Program-made: the position numbers and the translations under genes | From: Opitutaceae bacterium | GTDB taxonomy: Bacteria; Verrucomicrobiota; Verrucomicrobiia; Opitutales; Opitutaceae | NCBI GenBank assembly: GCA_023269585.1 | Contig: JAHFTC010000018.1 | Coordinates: 1 to 50,459, forward strand | Direction: 5' to 3' | Length of the DNA stretch: 50,459 nt | Part shown: piece by piece, positions 36,578 through 45,678 of the stretch | Numbering within the stretch: position 1 is the first letter of the stretch | How the letters are laid out: each line of letters starts with the position of its first letter | Notes under the pieces: generated by a model | What the model was told of the DNA's origin: nothing | The model's input: only the letters and a program-made list of their open reading frames with translations | Databases searched by the model: none

Positions 36578-39535
36578 TCATTCCCGACGGGCGGTGCGCA
36601 GCCGGGCGAGGAGGCGGAGCAGGGTATCGGTCTGGTAGGGTTTCTGCAACTGATGGGCCCCCTCCGGCAGCGTTTCGCCATCGTCGAGCGAGTCGGCGGC
36701 GTAGCCGCTGGCAAGCACGACGGGGATGTCGGGCCGAAGCTGCCGGCAACGGCGTGCGGCCTCGAAGCCGCCGAGCCGGGGCATCATCACGTCGAACAGG
36801 AGCACGTCGAAGGAATCGGGGCTATGGCGGAAGGTCTCGACGGCCTCCTGCCCGTCGGCCACCGAGCGGATCTCGTATCCAGCGTGCTGGAGGGCGGCGC
36901 TGGCGACACGCCGGATCGCCTCGTTGTCCTCGGCGAGCAGGATGGTGCCGCCGGGGCGGTCGGGGGTGGCGCCCCGGCTGTCGGACGTGGTCGCGCGCAC
37001 GGGGTCGCCGGCGGCGCAGGGAAGGTGGATCACGAAGGTCGTCCCGTGTCCAGGTTCACTGGAGACGGCGATGTGCCCCTCATGCTGGCGCACGACGCCG
37101 TACACGACCGCCAAGCCGAGGCCGGAGCCCTTGTCGCGGGGCTTGGTGGTGAAGAACGGATCGAAGATGCGGGCGAGGGTGGCCTTGTCCATGCCGTGGC
37201 CGGTGTCGGCGACGGTGAGGCGGGCCAGCGGTTCGCCGGCGCGAAGGCCGAGGGGCTCGGCGGTGGGCGCGTCAAGGACGGCGGCTTCGAGGCGGAGCGC
37301 GAGCCGGCCGCCGCCGGGCATCGCATCGCGGGCGTTGACGCAGACGTTGAGCAGCACCTGTTCGAGCTGGCCGCGGTCGGCGCTGAGGACGAGCGGCACG
37401 GGTGCGGGGGCGAAATCGAACGCGATGCTTTCCGGGATGAGGCGCCGGACCATCTTCACGTGGTCGGCGACGAACGCGTTCAGCTCGGTCGGTTCGCGTT
37501 GGAGGGCCTGGCGGCGGCCGAACGCGAGGAGCCGCCGGGTCATCTCGGAGGCGCGCAGGACGGTTTGGCGGATCTCCTCGAGGCAGGCCCGGCGTTCGGT
37601 ATCCGAGATGTCGTGCTCGGTGGCGAACTGGGCGTTGCCCCCGATGACCTGCAGGAGGTTGTTGAAGTCGTGCGCGATGCCGCCGGCCAGGAGGCCCACG
37701 GCCTCGAGCTTCTGCGCGTGGCGCAACTGTTCCTCGAGGTCGGACTGGCGCTCGGTGGCGGCGCGCAGCTCGGTGATGTCGCGCACGAAGGAGAGGAGCG
37801 CGGGGCGGCCGTCCCACTCGATGGCGGTGACACTGGACTGGACCCAGCGGCGGGCGCCGTCGCGACGCAGCAACTGCCAGCCGGGATGCAGGGGCGGAAT
37901 CTCGCCGCGCAGGGCGGCCGCGCAGCGGGCGGCGAGTTCCTCGCGGACGGCGGAATCGGCGAAGGCCTCCCACCGGACGCGGTCGACGAAGTCCGCGGCG
38001 CTGTCGTATCCGAAGATCGCGAGTGCGGCGGGGTTGGCGAACCGGACGAGGTTGTTCTGGTGGACGACGACGCCGACGAGGGCGGCCTCGATGAGGGTGC
38101 GATAGCGGCTTTCGCTGTGGCGCAGGGCCTCGGTGGCCGCCGTGCGTTCGGCGACGCGTTGGCGCAGGGATTCCCGTGTCTCCGCGACGGTGCGGGACAG
38201 GTCCGCGAGTTCGGCGATCGGGGAGCGGATCTCGGGAGCAGGGGCGAGATCGAGCTCGGCAATGCGCTGGGCCTGCGTCGCGAGGGAGGCCAGCGGGGTG
38301 GCGAGGCGGCGGGCCATGCGGGCGGCGGCGAGGGCGGCGAAGGCGAGGGCGAAGGCGCCCACGATGAGGATCATCTGCTGGAAGGCGGTGGCGGCGGGCA
38401 CGAGATCGCGCTCGGGCAGCAGGACGCCGACCCACAGGAGCCTGCCGGCGCCGATCTCGAAGGGGGAGAAGCCGACCCACCAGGTCTCGCCGTCGAGTTG
38501 GAGGCTGAACTGGCCGGGGTTGTGGGCGTGGTTGTTCTGCCAGGCGGCGATCGCATCGGCCGCGGCGGGGTAGTCGGCGCGGTCGACGGGCTGAAAGATG
38601 GCGGCAGTGCGGCGGGTGGCGGCGTCGGGGCGGTCGTCGCGTGGGGGACCGAGAAGGAGGTCGTCCTCGGTGAGCACGAAGAGCTGGCCGTGCGGGGACG
38701 GGGTAGCGGAGGAGCTGAACTGGGCGATCTCGTCGAGCAGAAGATCGTAGGCGACGATCAACACGGTGCCGGCGGGATCGCGGGCGGCGATGGCGGCGGA
38801 GATGCCCGGTTTCTTCGTGGTAAAGAGCGGGTAGACATCGGTCCAGGCGACGAGGTTTTCTCCCGCCTTGTGGGCCTCGTCCAAGGGCAGGTCGGCGAAT
38901 CTCGCCATGGCGGCCCGGTGCCAGGGCCTGCGGCGGCCGTCGTAGCCGGAGAGGGGCAGCTCCCAGCTTTGCAGGGCGGTGCGGCCCACCTCGTCCCAGA
39001 GGGTCCAGCGGCTGGTCTCGCCCCATTCTGCGGGGCGGAAATCGCGGGTGAAGAATTGCAGCGCCGCTCCGTCCGGTGCCGGGGGAAGCTTGTCGGCGAT
39101 GGGGGCGAGCAGCGGCGAGGCGCGGACGGCCGGGGTATACCGCATCACCAAGAACTGGCTGCCGGTCAGGTCGCCGATCATGAGGGAGTCGACGTGGGGC
39201 AGGGAAAAGAGGTTGGGGTAGAGGCGGTCCTTGAGGGCGGTTGGGGCTTTGGTGGTGTAGCGGCCGATACGGATCGTGGCATAATCCTCGAGCACCTTCC
39301 GGCTGATCGGGTCGAAGATGCGGCGGAGGCGGACGTCGGTCTCGCGGCGGACGCCGGACATGAGCGCGTCGGCCTGCCTGCGGGCGAGGGTTCGGGTGCC
39401 GGCGTAGGAGGCGAAGAGGAGCGTGCCGGTGACCAGCAGCAGGAGGAGCGCAAACGGCCACCAGAGCGCCTGGCGCATGGAAATGCGTCGCGGCGTAGGA
39501 GAAGGTGCCGGGGGGGTGGCCGCGGTGGACGCCAT
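36578..39535 (-). CDS. Membrane-bound hybrid sensor histidine kinase with C-terminal receiver
   Basis: This protein of about 985 residues has a transmembrane helix near the N-terminus (WWPFALLLLLVTGTLLF) and a large periplasmic sensor, probably double-Cache. A second membrane helix (IVGAFALAFAALAAA) leads into a HAMP-like linker. A PAS domain from about 475 (RYRTLIEAALVGVVVHQNN) is followed by the kinase core: phospho-acceptor His in GGIAHDFNNLL (about 620), N-box NVCVNARDAMP (about 731), DTGHGM, and GSGLGL. A receiver follows, with AEDNE and the phospho-Asp in LLFDVMMP (about 913). No separate response regulator or DNA-binding output lies beside it, so the output is probably elsewhere. The start at 39535 is uncertain; 39478 is an alternative closer to the first helix. 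Confidence 0.9.
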   Translation of the reverse strand: MASTAATPPAPSPTPRRISMRQALWWPFALLLLLVTGTLLFASYAGTRTLARRQADALMSGVRRETDVRLRRIFDPISRKVLEDYATIRIGRYTTKAPTALKDRLYPNLFSLPHVDSLMIGDLTGSQFLVMRYTPAVRASPLLAPIADKLPPAPDGAALQFFTRDFRPAEWGETSRWTLWDEVGRTALQSWELPLSGYDGRRRPWHRAAMARFADLPLDEAHKAGENLVAWTDVYPLFTTKKPGISAAIAARDPAGTVLIVAYDLLLDEIAQFSSSATPSPHGQLFVLTEDDLLLGPPRDDRPDAATRRTAAIFQPVDRADYPAAADAIAAWQNNHAHNPGQFSLQLDGETWWVGFSPFEIGAGRLLWVGVLLPERDLVPAATAFQQMILIVGAFALAFAALAAARMARRLATPLASLATQAQRIAELDLAPAPEIRSPIAELADLSRTVAETRESLRQRVAERTAATEALRHSESRYRTLIEAALVGVVVHQNNLVRFANPAALAIFGYDSAADFVDRVRWEAFADSAVREELAARCAAALRGEIPPLHPGWQLLRRDGARRWVQSSVTAIEWDGRPALLSFVRDITELRAATERQSDLEEQLRHAQKLEAVGLLAGGIAHDFNNLLQVIGGNAQFATEHDISDTERRACLEEIRQTVLRASEMTRRLLAFGRRQALQREPTELNAFVADHVKMVRRLIPESIAFDFAPAPVPLVLSADRGQLEQVLLNVCVNARDAMPGGGRLALRLEAAVLDAPTAEPLGLRAGEPLARLTVADTGHGMDKATLARIFDPFFTTKPRDKGSGLGLAVVYGVVRQHEGHIAVSSEPGHGTTFVIHLPCAAGDPVRATTSDSRGATPDRPGGTILLAEDNEAIRRVASAALQHAGYEIRSVADGQEAVETFRHSPDSFDVLLFDVMMPRLGGFEAARRCRQLRPDIPVVLASGYAADSLDDGETLPEGAHQLQKPYQTDTLLRLLARLRTARRE

Positions 39536-39870
39536 TCGATCAGCGCTGATGTCGCCCGAGGAAGCAGACCGAGGCAATGCCGTTTCTCCCGGAACCGGCG
39601 GGCGCACTACGGAAAGAGCTCGGCCGCCCCGGCCGAAGCCGGGGCGGCCGCAAGGTCACGCATAGGGGATGGTGATTCTCCGAAAGGCGGTGGCCGCAGT
39701 GTTCTGGCTCAGGCCAGAAGGAGCGGTTCGACTCGAAGGATCCCGAGAAACGGCGTGCGGCGGGCGGGTGTCAACGGACCTCCCGAGGGCCGGCGGAACA
39801 CCATGGGTGGTCAATGCATCGTGCAGCGCCGGCGCGCATCTAAAGTCTGGTTTCAAAAACCAGCCACGGT
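39536..39870. other. Intergenic region with one strong hairpin
   Basis: No gene is supported between the kinase and CPBP genes, which share the minus strand. The only clear structure is the 13-bp hairpin at 39621-39650, which on the minus strand lies downstream of the CPBP gene and upstream of the kinase. Confidence 0.5.
39621..39650 (-). terminator. GC-rich 13-bp hairpin, terminator-like
   Basis: CGGCCGCCCCGGC-CGAA-GCCGGGGCGGCCG is a perfect 13-bp stem with a CGAA loop (TTCG on the minus strand). It follows the minus-strand CPBP gene by about 220 bp, and no long T-tract follows on that strand (AGCTCTTTCC). It may end the CPBP transcript or shape the kinase leader. Confidence 0.45.
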
Positions 39871-40482
39871 TCAATACCAGCCCGACACGAAACCCAGGGC
39901 GGCCTTCAGCCCGAAGACGCCGAGGTTCTTCGTGAGATGGGCGGCGATGCACGGAAGGAGAGAGTGCTGGGGATTGAGCGGGAAAAAGCGCACAGTGTAG
40001 AACCACAGCGACCCGGCGAACGCCATGCCGGTGCTGAACCAGCCCTTGACGGTCAGGTGGAACACCAGCCCGCCATCCTTCCACTCCCAGAGGAACGGGT
40101 GGATCAGGGCGAACAGGAGGGAAAACGCCACGATGCTGGCCCACAGCACGCGGCGGCCACGGCCGGTGACGACGAGAAAACCGCGGAAGGCGACTTCCTC
40201 CATGAACGCCGCCGCGAGCGTGTAGACGCTCCAGAGGATGGTCACTTTGCTCTGCTGGTCGCTGATGCCGAGCATCGTTTCGCCGCCGGTTTCCACCGCC
40301 AGGAGCAACAGGGTGCCGGCAATGGCGACGAGCACCGCCTGGCGTTCACAGGGGACTGCGCCGGGCAAGGCGCGCGGGTTGGGGCGGCCAGCGCGAAAGG
40401 CGCGCAGGTCCGACAACCACAGATGGAAGAGATAGCCGGAGGCGGCGATCATCGCTGCCACGAGGGCGGGGTTGTCGCTCAT
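39871..40482 (-). CDS. CPBP-family intramembrane metalloprotease
   Basis: This 203-residue membrane protein has several hydrophobic helices and the family motifs in order: EEVAFRG (EExxxR, about 118), FALIHP (FxxxH) and HLTKN (HxxxN), which supply the metal or catalytic residues. CPBP proteins are related to CAAX prenyl-endopeptidases and some protect against bacteriocins. It is divergent from the polyprenyl diphosphate synthase gene, with 60 bp between the starts, so the two promoters share a region. That neighbourhood is suggestive, because CAAX enzymes act on prenylated substrates, but a functional link is only a guess. Confidence 0.85.
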   Translation of the reverse strand: MSDNPALVAAMIAASGYLFHLWLSDLRAFRAGRPNPRALPGAVPCERQAVLVAIAGTLLLLAVETGGETMLGISDQQSKVTILWSVYTLAAAFMEEVAFRGFLVVTGRGRRVLWASIVAFSLLFALIHPFLWEWKDGGLVFHLTVKGWFSTGMAFAGSLWFYTVRFFPLNPQHSLLPCIAAHLTKNLGVFGLKAALGFVSGWY

Positions 40483-40542
40483 GGGGAAGGGACCTTGAGA
40501 TATTGGTTAGCCATTTCTCGCACCGGTCTCAACGTAGCGAGC

Positions 40543-41577
40543 ATGTCGGTGCCGAGCCCGTCGAGCCAAAACCTATCGCCTGCCCGCGACTTCTCCGTGC
40601 TGTTGGAACTGTTGCAGCCCGGAATGCGGGCGCTCGATGCCGTCCTGAGCGAACAGGTGGCGCATTTCGAGCCGGAGGTGCGCGACTTGGCGGCGTATTG
40701 CCTCGAATCGACCGGCAAGCGCCTGCGGCCGTTATTGGTGTTCCTTGCCGGCTGGGATGGAAGCGGCGTCCCGGGCCCGCTGTTGGTCCGCGCGGCCGCC
40801 GTTGTGGAGATGACCCATCTCGCGACGTTGGTGCACGACGACATCATGGACCATGCGCTGTTGCGGCGTGGGCGGGCGACGGTGTCGGCGAAGGACGGGC
40901 CGGCGGTGGCGGTGTTGCTGGGCGACGCGCTGTTTGCGCAGTCGGTGTGGCTTTCCACGCAGTTTCCGAGCACGGAGGTCTGCGCGAGCGTGGCGGTGGC
41001 GACGCGGCAGGTCTGCACCGGGGAGATCGTGCAGACGTTGGGCGGCGCGAACGCGGAGCCATCGCGGGCGCGCTACCGGCGGATCATCGATCTGAAGACG
41101 GCGGAGTTGTTTCATGTTTCGTGCCGGCTCGGGGCACGCCTCGGGGGCGGCGCGGACGCCTTTGTCGAGGCGGCGGGGCGTTTTGGTCGGCGCCTCGGCA
41201 TCGCCTATCAGATCTACGACGATCTGACGGATTTCGTGGGTACGGCGGAAGGTTCGGGCAAGACCCTCGGAACCGATTGGGCCAGTGGCAAGATGACCTT
41301 GCCCGTGCTCTGCCTGCTCGAGCGGTGCGAGGCCGTCGAAGCGCAGCGTCTGCTCCGGTTGCTGCGCACGGGGGAGGCGGCCGCCGGGGTCGAGATCACG
41401 GCCCGGATGCGAGAACTGGGGATCTTTGCTGCGGTCGGTCGCGAAGCGCGGGAGGAGATCGCGGGGGCGCGGGCTGAGCTCGCGCCGTGGGCTGCGGTCC
41501 CGGCGACGCTGGCTCTCGGGGAACTTGCGGCCTATCTCGAAGGTCAGTTGGAGAAACTCTTGGCTGGCTCGCTCTGA
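40543..41577 (+). CDS. Trans-polyprenyl diphosphate synthase
   Basis: This 344-residue enzyme elongates prenyl diphosphates with isopentenyl diphosphate, probably to the side chain of the respiratory quinone. The two aspartate-rich Mg-diphosphate motifs are present: LVHDDIMDHALLRRG (first, about 108) and YQIYDDLTDFVG (second). TGKRLRPLLVFLAG, TGEIVQTLG and LKTAELFHVSCRLG complete the pattern. The first motif is DDIMD without extra residues, usual for bacterial medium/long-chain synthases, so product length cannot be fixed. ATG 40543 is chosen; the frame is open back to 39937, where it is antisense to the CPBP gene. Confidence 0.9.
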   Translation: MSVPSPSSQNLSPARDFSVLLELLQPGMRALDAVLSEQVAHFEPEVRDLAAYCLESTGKRLRPLLVFLAGWDGSGVPGPLLVRAAAVVEMTHLATLVHDDIMDHALLRRGRATVSAKDGPAVAVLLGDALFAQSVWLSTQFPSTEVCASVAVATRQVCTGEIVQTLGGANAEPSRARYRRIIDLKTAELFHVSCRLGARLGGGADAFVEAAGRFGRRLGIAYQIYDDLTDFVGTAEGSGKTLGTDWASGKMTLPVLCLLERCEAVEAQRLLRLLRTGEAAAGVEITARMRELGIFAAVGREAREEIAGARAELAPWAAVPATLALGELAAYLEGQLEKLLAGSL

Positions 41578-41651
41578 CGAAATCGCGGTCGCGCCGAGCT
41601 TGCCAGACGTCGAGCCCTTCCTAGCTTCCCTGACCTGCCCCCCACCCCCGA

Positions 41652-42284
41652 ATGGAATTCATCAAGGCCTTCAGCCGTACTCTCGTTGCCTCGCCCGAGC
41701 GCCAGGCGGAGGCGGATGCTGACACCTTGGTTGTGCAGGAGGTGCGGGCGGGCAACGTGGCGGCTTTCGATCAGTTGGTGTTGAAATACCGGGAACGCAT
41801 CTACTCGGTCGTCTACAACCTCACCTCGAATCGCGAGGATGCCGCGGATCTCACCCAGGACGCGTTCATCAAGGCCTTCCAGTCGATCAACCGGTTCGGT
41901 GGGCAGTCCTCCTTTTTCACCTGGTTGTATCGGATCGCCGTCAACACCGCCCACACCCACCTGCGGAAGAACCGCCTGCGGACTTTCTTCAGCATCGAAC
42001 AGGCCTCCGAAGAGGAGAAGACGCCCGAGTGGCTGGGGCAGTTGGCCGTCGAGGCGGGGGCGGAAAAAGAGATCTTCGCCCGCGATCTGCGGCAAAGATT
42101 GAACGAAGCGTTCCAAAAACTGTCTATCAGGCATCGTACCGTCATTACACTTTTCGAAGTCGATGGACTTAGCCACGCCGAGATCGCCGAGGTCATGGAT
42201 TGCTCCGAAGGCACCGTGCGTTCGCGTCTCCATTACGCCAAACTCCAATTGCAGGCGGATCTTCAGGATCTATTGAAACGCTGA
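41652..42284 (+). CDS. ECF-type RNA polymerase sigma factor
   Basis: This 210-residue protein has region 2 (FDQLVLKYRERIYSVVYNLT, then DAADLTQDAFIKAFQSI) and region 4 (LSIRHRTVITLFEVDGLSHA, EIAEVMDCSEGTVRSRLHYA). The spacer between them is longer than usual and acidic (SIEQASEEEKTPEWLG). The DLTQD/FIKAF pattern and the final helix-turn-helix identify a group 4 sigma factor that redirects RNA polymerase to a stress or envelope regulon. It is followed 2 bp later by a membrane-anchored protein, the usual place of an anti-sigma factor. Confidence 0.93.
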   Translation: MEFIKAFSRTLVASPERQAEADADTLVVQEVRAGNVAAFDQLVLKYRERIYSVVYNLTSNREDAADLTQDAFIKAFQSINRFGGQSSFFTWLYRIAVNTAHTHLRKNRLRTFFSIEQASEEEKTPEWLGQLAVEAGAEKEIFARDLRQRLNEAFQKLSIRHRTVITLFEVDGLSHAEIAEVMDCSEGTVRSRLHYAKLQLQADLQDLLKR

Positions 42285-42286
42285 AT

Positions 42287-43108
42287 ATGGGCTCCGCTCC
42301 AGAGTTGCCGCCACGTCCGACGCTTGAGGACCTCCTCCGGTACAAGCGCTGCGAGCGCCCGTCTCCAGCGTTCTGGGCGGAGTTCGACCGCGGGCTCCGG
42401 CAAAAGCAGCTTTCGGCCCTGATGAAACAGCCGAAGGGCTGGGCGAAGTTGCGGCCGTTGTTCGCGCGCAGCTTGAAGTGGACGGTGCCGGCCACCGCAG
42501 CGGCGGCCGTGGCGCTGGTGGTTTTCCAGATTCCGTTCTCCTCCGCCTCCCGGCAGGCGCCGGTCGAGGTCGCAAGCGTGCCGGTGCGTTCGGGGGAGTT
42601 GGCGGTCTCGGGTGAGGCTGGACGGTCCGATGCGCGAGTCGCTTCGGCCGAGCTCGCGAGGCCCGTGCCGCAAACGGCCCCGGCGGCTGTCGCCGTTGCC
42701 ACGGGCGATCCCGTTGCGGTGCCGGTGGCGGGTTCGGCGCCGGTCGGGCAGGTGCTGCCGTGGTCCGCCGCATCGCTGATGCCCGAGTTGGAGGAGTTCG
42801 CGTTGTCCGAAGTCGCCGTCCAAGAGCAACCGGTGGCGCGGGATGATCGCCGTCACCGGAGTTCATGGACATCACGCTACAACACGCTCGCGCGGGACAT
42901 TGCGGCCGGCCAGACGCAGGAGCGGACGTTGCAGCTGGTCGCTTATGATTTGCAGCCGGAGGCGCGGAGCAACTTGGGCCGTGCCTCCACCGAATCAGCC
43001 TTGGCGCTGAACACGCGGGTGAGCCGCGAGCCTGATGAGCGTGTTCTCCGCTCGTTGGAAGCCCGGCTGGGGGCCTCCAGCTCCCGCGGGTTGGCGATCA
43101 AATTCTAG
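42287..43108 (+). CDS. Single-span membrane protein, probable anti-sigma factor
   Basis: This 273-residue protein has a cytoplasmic N-terminus (EDLLRYKRCERPSPAFWAEF), one hydrophobic segment near 66-82 (WTVPATAAAAVALVVFQ), and an Ala/Val/Pro-rich periplasmic region ending in a compact C-terminal part (SRYNTLARDIAAGQ, then RVLRSLEARLGA). The start is 2 bp after the sigma-factor stop (TGA-AT-ATG), so the genes are almost certainly co-translated. The topology is that of membrane anti-sigma factors, but I see no classical zinc-binding HxxxCxxC motif. The anti-sigma role is inferred from position and topology. Confidence 0.65.
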   Translation: MGSAPELPPRPTLEDLLRYKRCERPSPAFWAEFDRGLRQKQLSALMKQPKGWAKLRPLFARSLKWTVPATAAAAVALVVFQIPFSSASRQAPVEVASVPVRSGELAVSGEAGRSDARVASAELARPVPQTAPAAVAVATGDPVAVPVAGSAPVGQVLPWSAASLMPELEEFALSEVAVQEQPVARDDRRHRSSWTSRYNTLARDIAAGQTQERTLQLVAYDLQPEARSNLGRASTESALALNTRVSREPDERVLRSLEARLGASSSRGLAIKF

Positions 43109-43221
43109 GAATTGGTCCCGTTTCCCTGCCGGGTGTCCTGGGTGGACGGTGACCGGGCATCTTCAGGGTTGCTTTCGTGGGCCGGCATCAGGTGGTGTCC
43201 CGTAGCGAACCCACGCCGCCC

Positions 43222-43641
43222 ATGATCATCCATCACGCCACGCTCGCCATCAGCACCTCCGGCACGGGAACCTACGAGATCACCGACCGGGTGGTGGCCG
43301 AGCTCCGGCGTTCCGGGGTGCGCAACGGCATCGTCACCGTGTTCTGCCGCCACACGAGCTGCAGTCTGGTGATCTTCGAGAATGCCGATCCGTCGGCCCG
43401 GGCGGATCTGGAGGCTTGGTTCGACCGTTTGGTCCCCGGCGGGGACCCTCGGTTCAGTCACACCGCCGAGGGGCCCGACGACATGCCCGCGCATCTCAAG
43501 ATGGCGCTGACACGCACCTCGGAGACGATCCCGATCGCGGAGGCCCGCCTGTTGCTGGGCGAGTGGCAGGGGGTGTTTCTCTGGGAGCACCGCGCCGCGC
43601 CCCATCGCCGCCACGTGGTGGTCACCGTTATGGGCGAGTAG
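43222..43641 (+). CDS. yjbQ: YjbQ/UPF0047-family protein
   Basis: This 139-residue protein has the family signatures VFCRHTSCSLVIFENADP and HTAEGPDDMPAHLKMAL, followed by GEWQGVFLWEHR. The family has been reported to have thiamine-phosphate-synthase-like side activity and its true role is unsettled. Conserved His and Asp residues form a metal-binding pocket in known structures. The ATG at 43222 matches the family N-terminus; the open frame goes back to 43177. It is convergent with the kdsD gene. Confidence in the family is high and in the function low. Confidence 0.9.
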   Translation: MIIHHATLAISTSGTGTYEITDRVVAELRRSGVRNGIVTVFCRHTSCSLVIFENADPSARADLEAWFDRLVPGGDPRFSHTAEGPDDMPAHLKMALTRTSETIPIAEARLLLGEWQGVFLWEHRAAPHRRHVVVTVMGE

Positions 43642-43759
43642 CGTGTCGCATCCGGAACGAGGAGACGAGGGTTGAGGAACGAACGGCCCCGCCGCCGGTG
43701 CGCGGGACGGCGCCACGAAGGGCGTTGGGGCCAGCCTCGTCGCGCACCCGAACGGTTGC

Positions 43760-44749
43760 TCAGTAGAACTTGAGCTTGGGGAGGTCCTGGTTGTCGACGA
43801 GGCCGATCGGCCGGCCCGCGGTGTCCACGACGAGCAGGTCGTCGATCTTGTGGCGTTCGAAGAGCTTGAGCGCCTCGATGGCGAGCAGGCCGGAGGCGAT
43901 CGTCTTGGGCGATCGTGTCATGAACGTGGACACCGGTTGGCGCAGGAAATCGGGCCCGGTCAGCGCGCTGCGGCGGAAATCGCCGTCGGTGAAGATGCCC
44001 GCCAGGCGGCCGTCGGCGGGTTCGACGACGGCGAGGCTGCCCGCCTTGGCGCGGGTCATGGCGAGGATCGCGTCCTGGGTGCTGGCGGTCGCGGGCAGCA
44101 CGGGCAGCCGGTCGGCGGTGCGCATGATGTCGTCAACTTTCAACAACAGAACCATGCCGAGGTTGCCGGCGGGATGGAAGCGGGCGAAGTCCTCGCGCGT
44201 GAGCCCGCGGGCCTCGAGGAGCACCATCGCGAGCGCGTCGCCGAGGGCGAGCGCGGCGGTGGTGCTGGCGGTGGGGGCGAGCTTGAGCGGGCACGCCTCG
44301 GCGGGGACGCGGTAGAGGAGCCGCTGTTCGCACGCCTGGGCGAGCGGGGAGTCCTCGCGGGCGGTGAGGGCGACCAGCCGCACGCCGAAGCGGCGGAGCA
44401 ACGGGCACAGGCGGACGAGTTCCTCGGTCTGGCCGCTGTTGCTGATCAACACCGCGAGGTCGCCCTCGTGGCAGAGGCCGAGATCGCCGTGGAGGGCCTG
44501 CGTGGCGTCGAGGAACAGGGCCGGTGCGCCGATGCTGTTGAGCGTGCCGACCAGTTTCTCGGCGATGTGCGCGGATTTGCCGACCCCGGAGAAGATCAGC
44601 TTGCGGCCGGACGACACGGTCTCCTCGACGGCGCGGAAAGCCGCGACGAAGCGCTCGTCGAGCGCGGAGGCGGTGGCGTCGAGCGCGGCGCGTTCGGTGG
44701 CGAGGCAGGTCCGCGCCTGGGCGAGGACGGTGGCGGCATCGGGGCTCAT
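43760..44749 (-). CDS. kdsD: Arabinose-5-phosphate isomerase (KpsF/GutQ family)
   Basis: This 329-residue enzyme interconverts ribulose-5-phosphate and arabinose-5-phosphate, the first step towards Kdo for lipopolysaccharide. An N-terminal SIS domain has SGVGKSAHIAEKLVGTLNS (about 50) and ALHGDLGLCHEGDLAVLISNSG. Two C-terminal CBS repeats follow (MRTADRLPVL..., ...GIFTDGDFRR, MTRSPKTIASGLLAIEAL, LPKLKF at the end). The length matches KdsD. The ATG at 44749 is preferred because the upstream 21 codons of the open frame are not conserved in style. Its presence indicates a Kdo-containing outer membrane. Confidence 0.9.
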   Translation of the reverse strand: MSPDAATVLAQARTCLATERAALDATASALDERFVAAFRAVEETVSSGRKLIFSGVGKSAHIAEKLVGTLNSIGAPALFLDATQALHGDLGLCHEGDLAVLISNSGQTEELVRLCPLLRRFGVRLVALTAREDSPLAQACEQRLLYRVPAEACPLKLAPTASTTAALALGDALAMVLLEARGLTREDFARFHPAGNLGMVLLLKVDDIMRTADRLPVLPATASTQDAILAMTRAKAGSLAVVEPADGRLAGIFTDGDFRRSALTGPDFLRQPVSTFMTRSPKTIASGLLAIEALKLFERHKIDDLLVVDTAGRPIGLVDNQDLPKLKFY

Positions 44750-44832
44750 CAAGATTTGAGTCGCAGGACTCGGGTGCCACCCTACGGTTCCGGCTTCCGC
44801 CATCAAAACCATTTTCCTGCTTCGTCTCCGCC

Positions 44833-45678
44833 ATGCGCTCCGCTTTCGCCGCCCTCTGTTTCGCCGTGCTGGTCGTCGCCGGCGGGATGGGGCTGGTCGG
44901 CTGCCAGCCGACCGAGAATCTGCCGTTTGCCACGGAGATCGATGAGCCGCTTTACCGGCGGGGCATGCAGTTGCTGCGTGGCGGGCGTTCGCAGGAGGCG
45001 TTGGAGGCGTTCCTGAAGGTGGTGGAGAAACGCGGGGGCGACGCCCCGGAGTCGCATCTGGAGTGCGGTATCCTGTATCTTCAGTACATCAAGGACCCCG
45101 TCGCGGCCATCTATCATTTTCGCAAATACCTCGCGCTGCGGCCCACCAGTCCCCAGGCGAGCCGCACGCGCGAACTGATCGAGACGGCCACGAAGGAGTT
45201 CGCGCGCACGCTGCCCGCCGGCCCGTTCGAGGGCCAGGTGGAACGGCTCGATCTGCGCGACACGGTGGCGCGTCTGCAGCAGGAGAATTTCCAGCTCAAG
45301 GAGCAGATCGCCCAGCTGCGCGGGCTGCCCGCATCGATGCGGCCGCAAGTTTCGCCGCGGACTCCCGCCGCGGGGTTTTCCGCGGCGGACGACGAGGAGC
45401 AGGAGGCTGCCTTGGCGTCCGAACCGGAGATCGCCCCCGCACTCCCGGTGGCCGCGCCCAAGCTCACGCCGCAGGGTCCCGCGGCCCAGCAGGCTCCCAC
45501 GCCGCCCGTCCCATCCGGACGGATGCACACGGTCCAGAAGGGTGATTCGCTCTACAGCATCAGCCGGCAGTACTACGGAAGCGGCGGCAAGGTGGCCGAG
45601 CTGGTCGCCGCCAATCGGGGGATTCTGCAGGACCGGAACACGCCGCTGAAGATCGGCATGCAGTTGCGGGTGCCGTAA
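44833..45678 (+). CDS. LysM-domain lipoprotein with TPR-like and coiled-coil regions
   Basis: This 281-residue protein has a lipoprotein signal peptide with lipobox LVGC (Cys24). A TPR-like helical region (LYRRGMQLLRGGRSQEALEAFLK; HFRKYLALRPTSPQA) is followed by a coiled coil (VARLQQENFQLKEQIAQL) and a Pro/Ala linker. One C-terminal LysM motif (HTVQKGDSLYSISRQYY ... LKIGMQLRVP) ends the protein. LysM binds peptidoglycan or chitin-type glycans, so the protein probably links the outer membrane to the wall. It is divergent from kdsD by 83 bp. Confidence 0.88.
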   Translation: MRSAFAALCFAVLVVAGGMGLVGCQPTENLPFATEIDEPLYRRGMQLLRGGRSQEALEAFLKVVEKRGGDAPESHLECGILYLQYIKDPVAAIYHFRKYLALRPTSPQASRTRELIETATKEFARTLPAGPFEGQVERLDLRDTVARLQQENFQLKEQIAQLRGLPASMRPQVSPRTPAAGFSAADDEEQEAALASEPEIAPALPVAAPKLTPQGPAAQQAPTPPVPSGRMHTVQKGDSLYSISRQYYGSGGKVAELVAANRGILQDRNTPLKIGMQLRVP

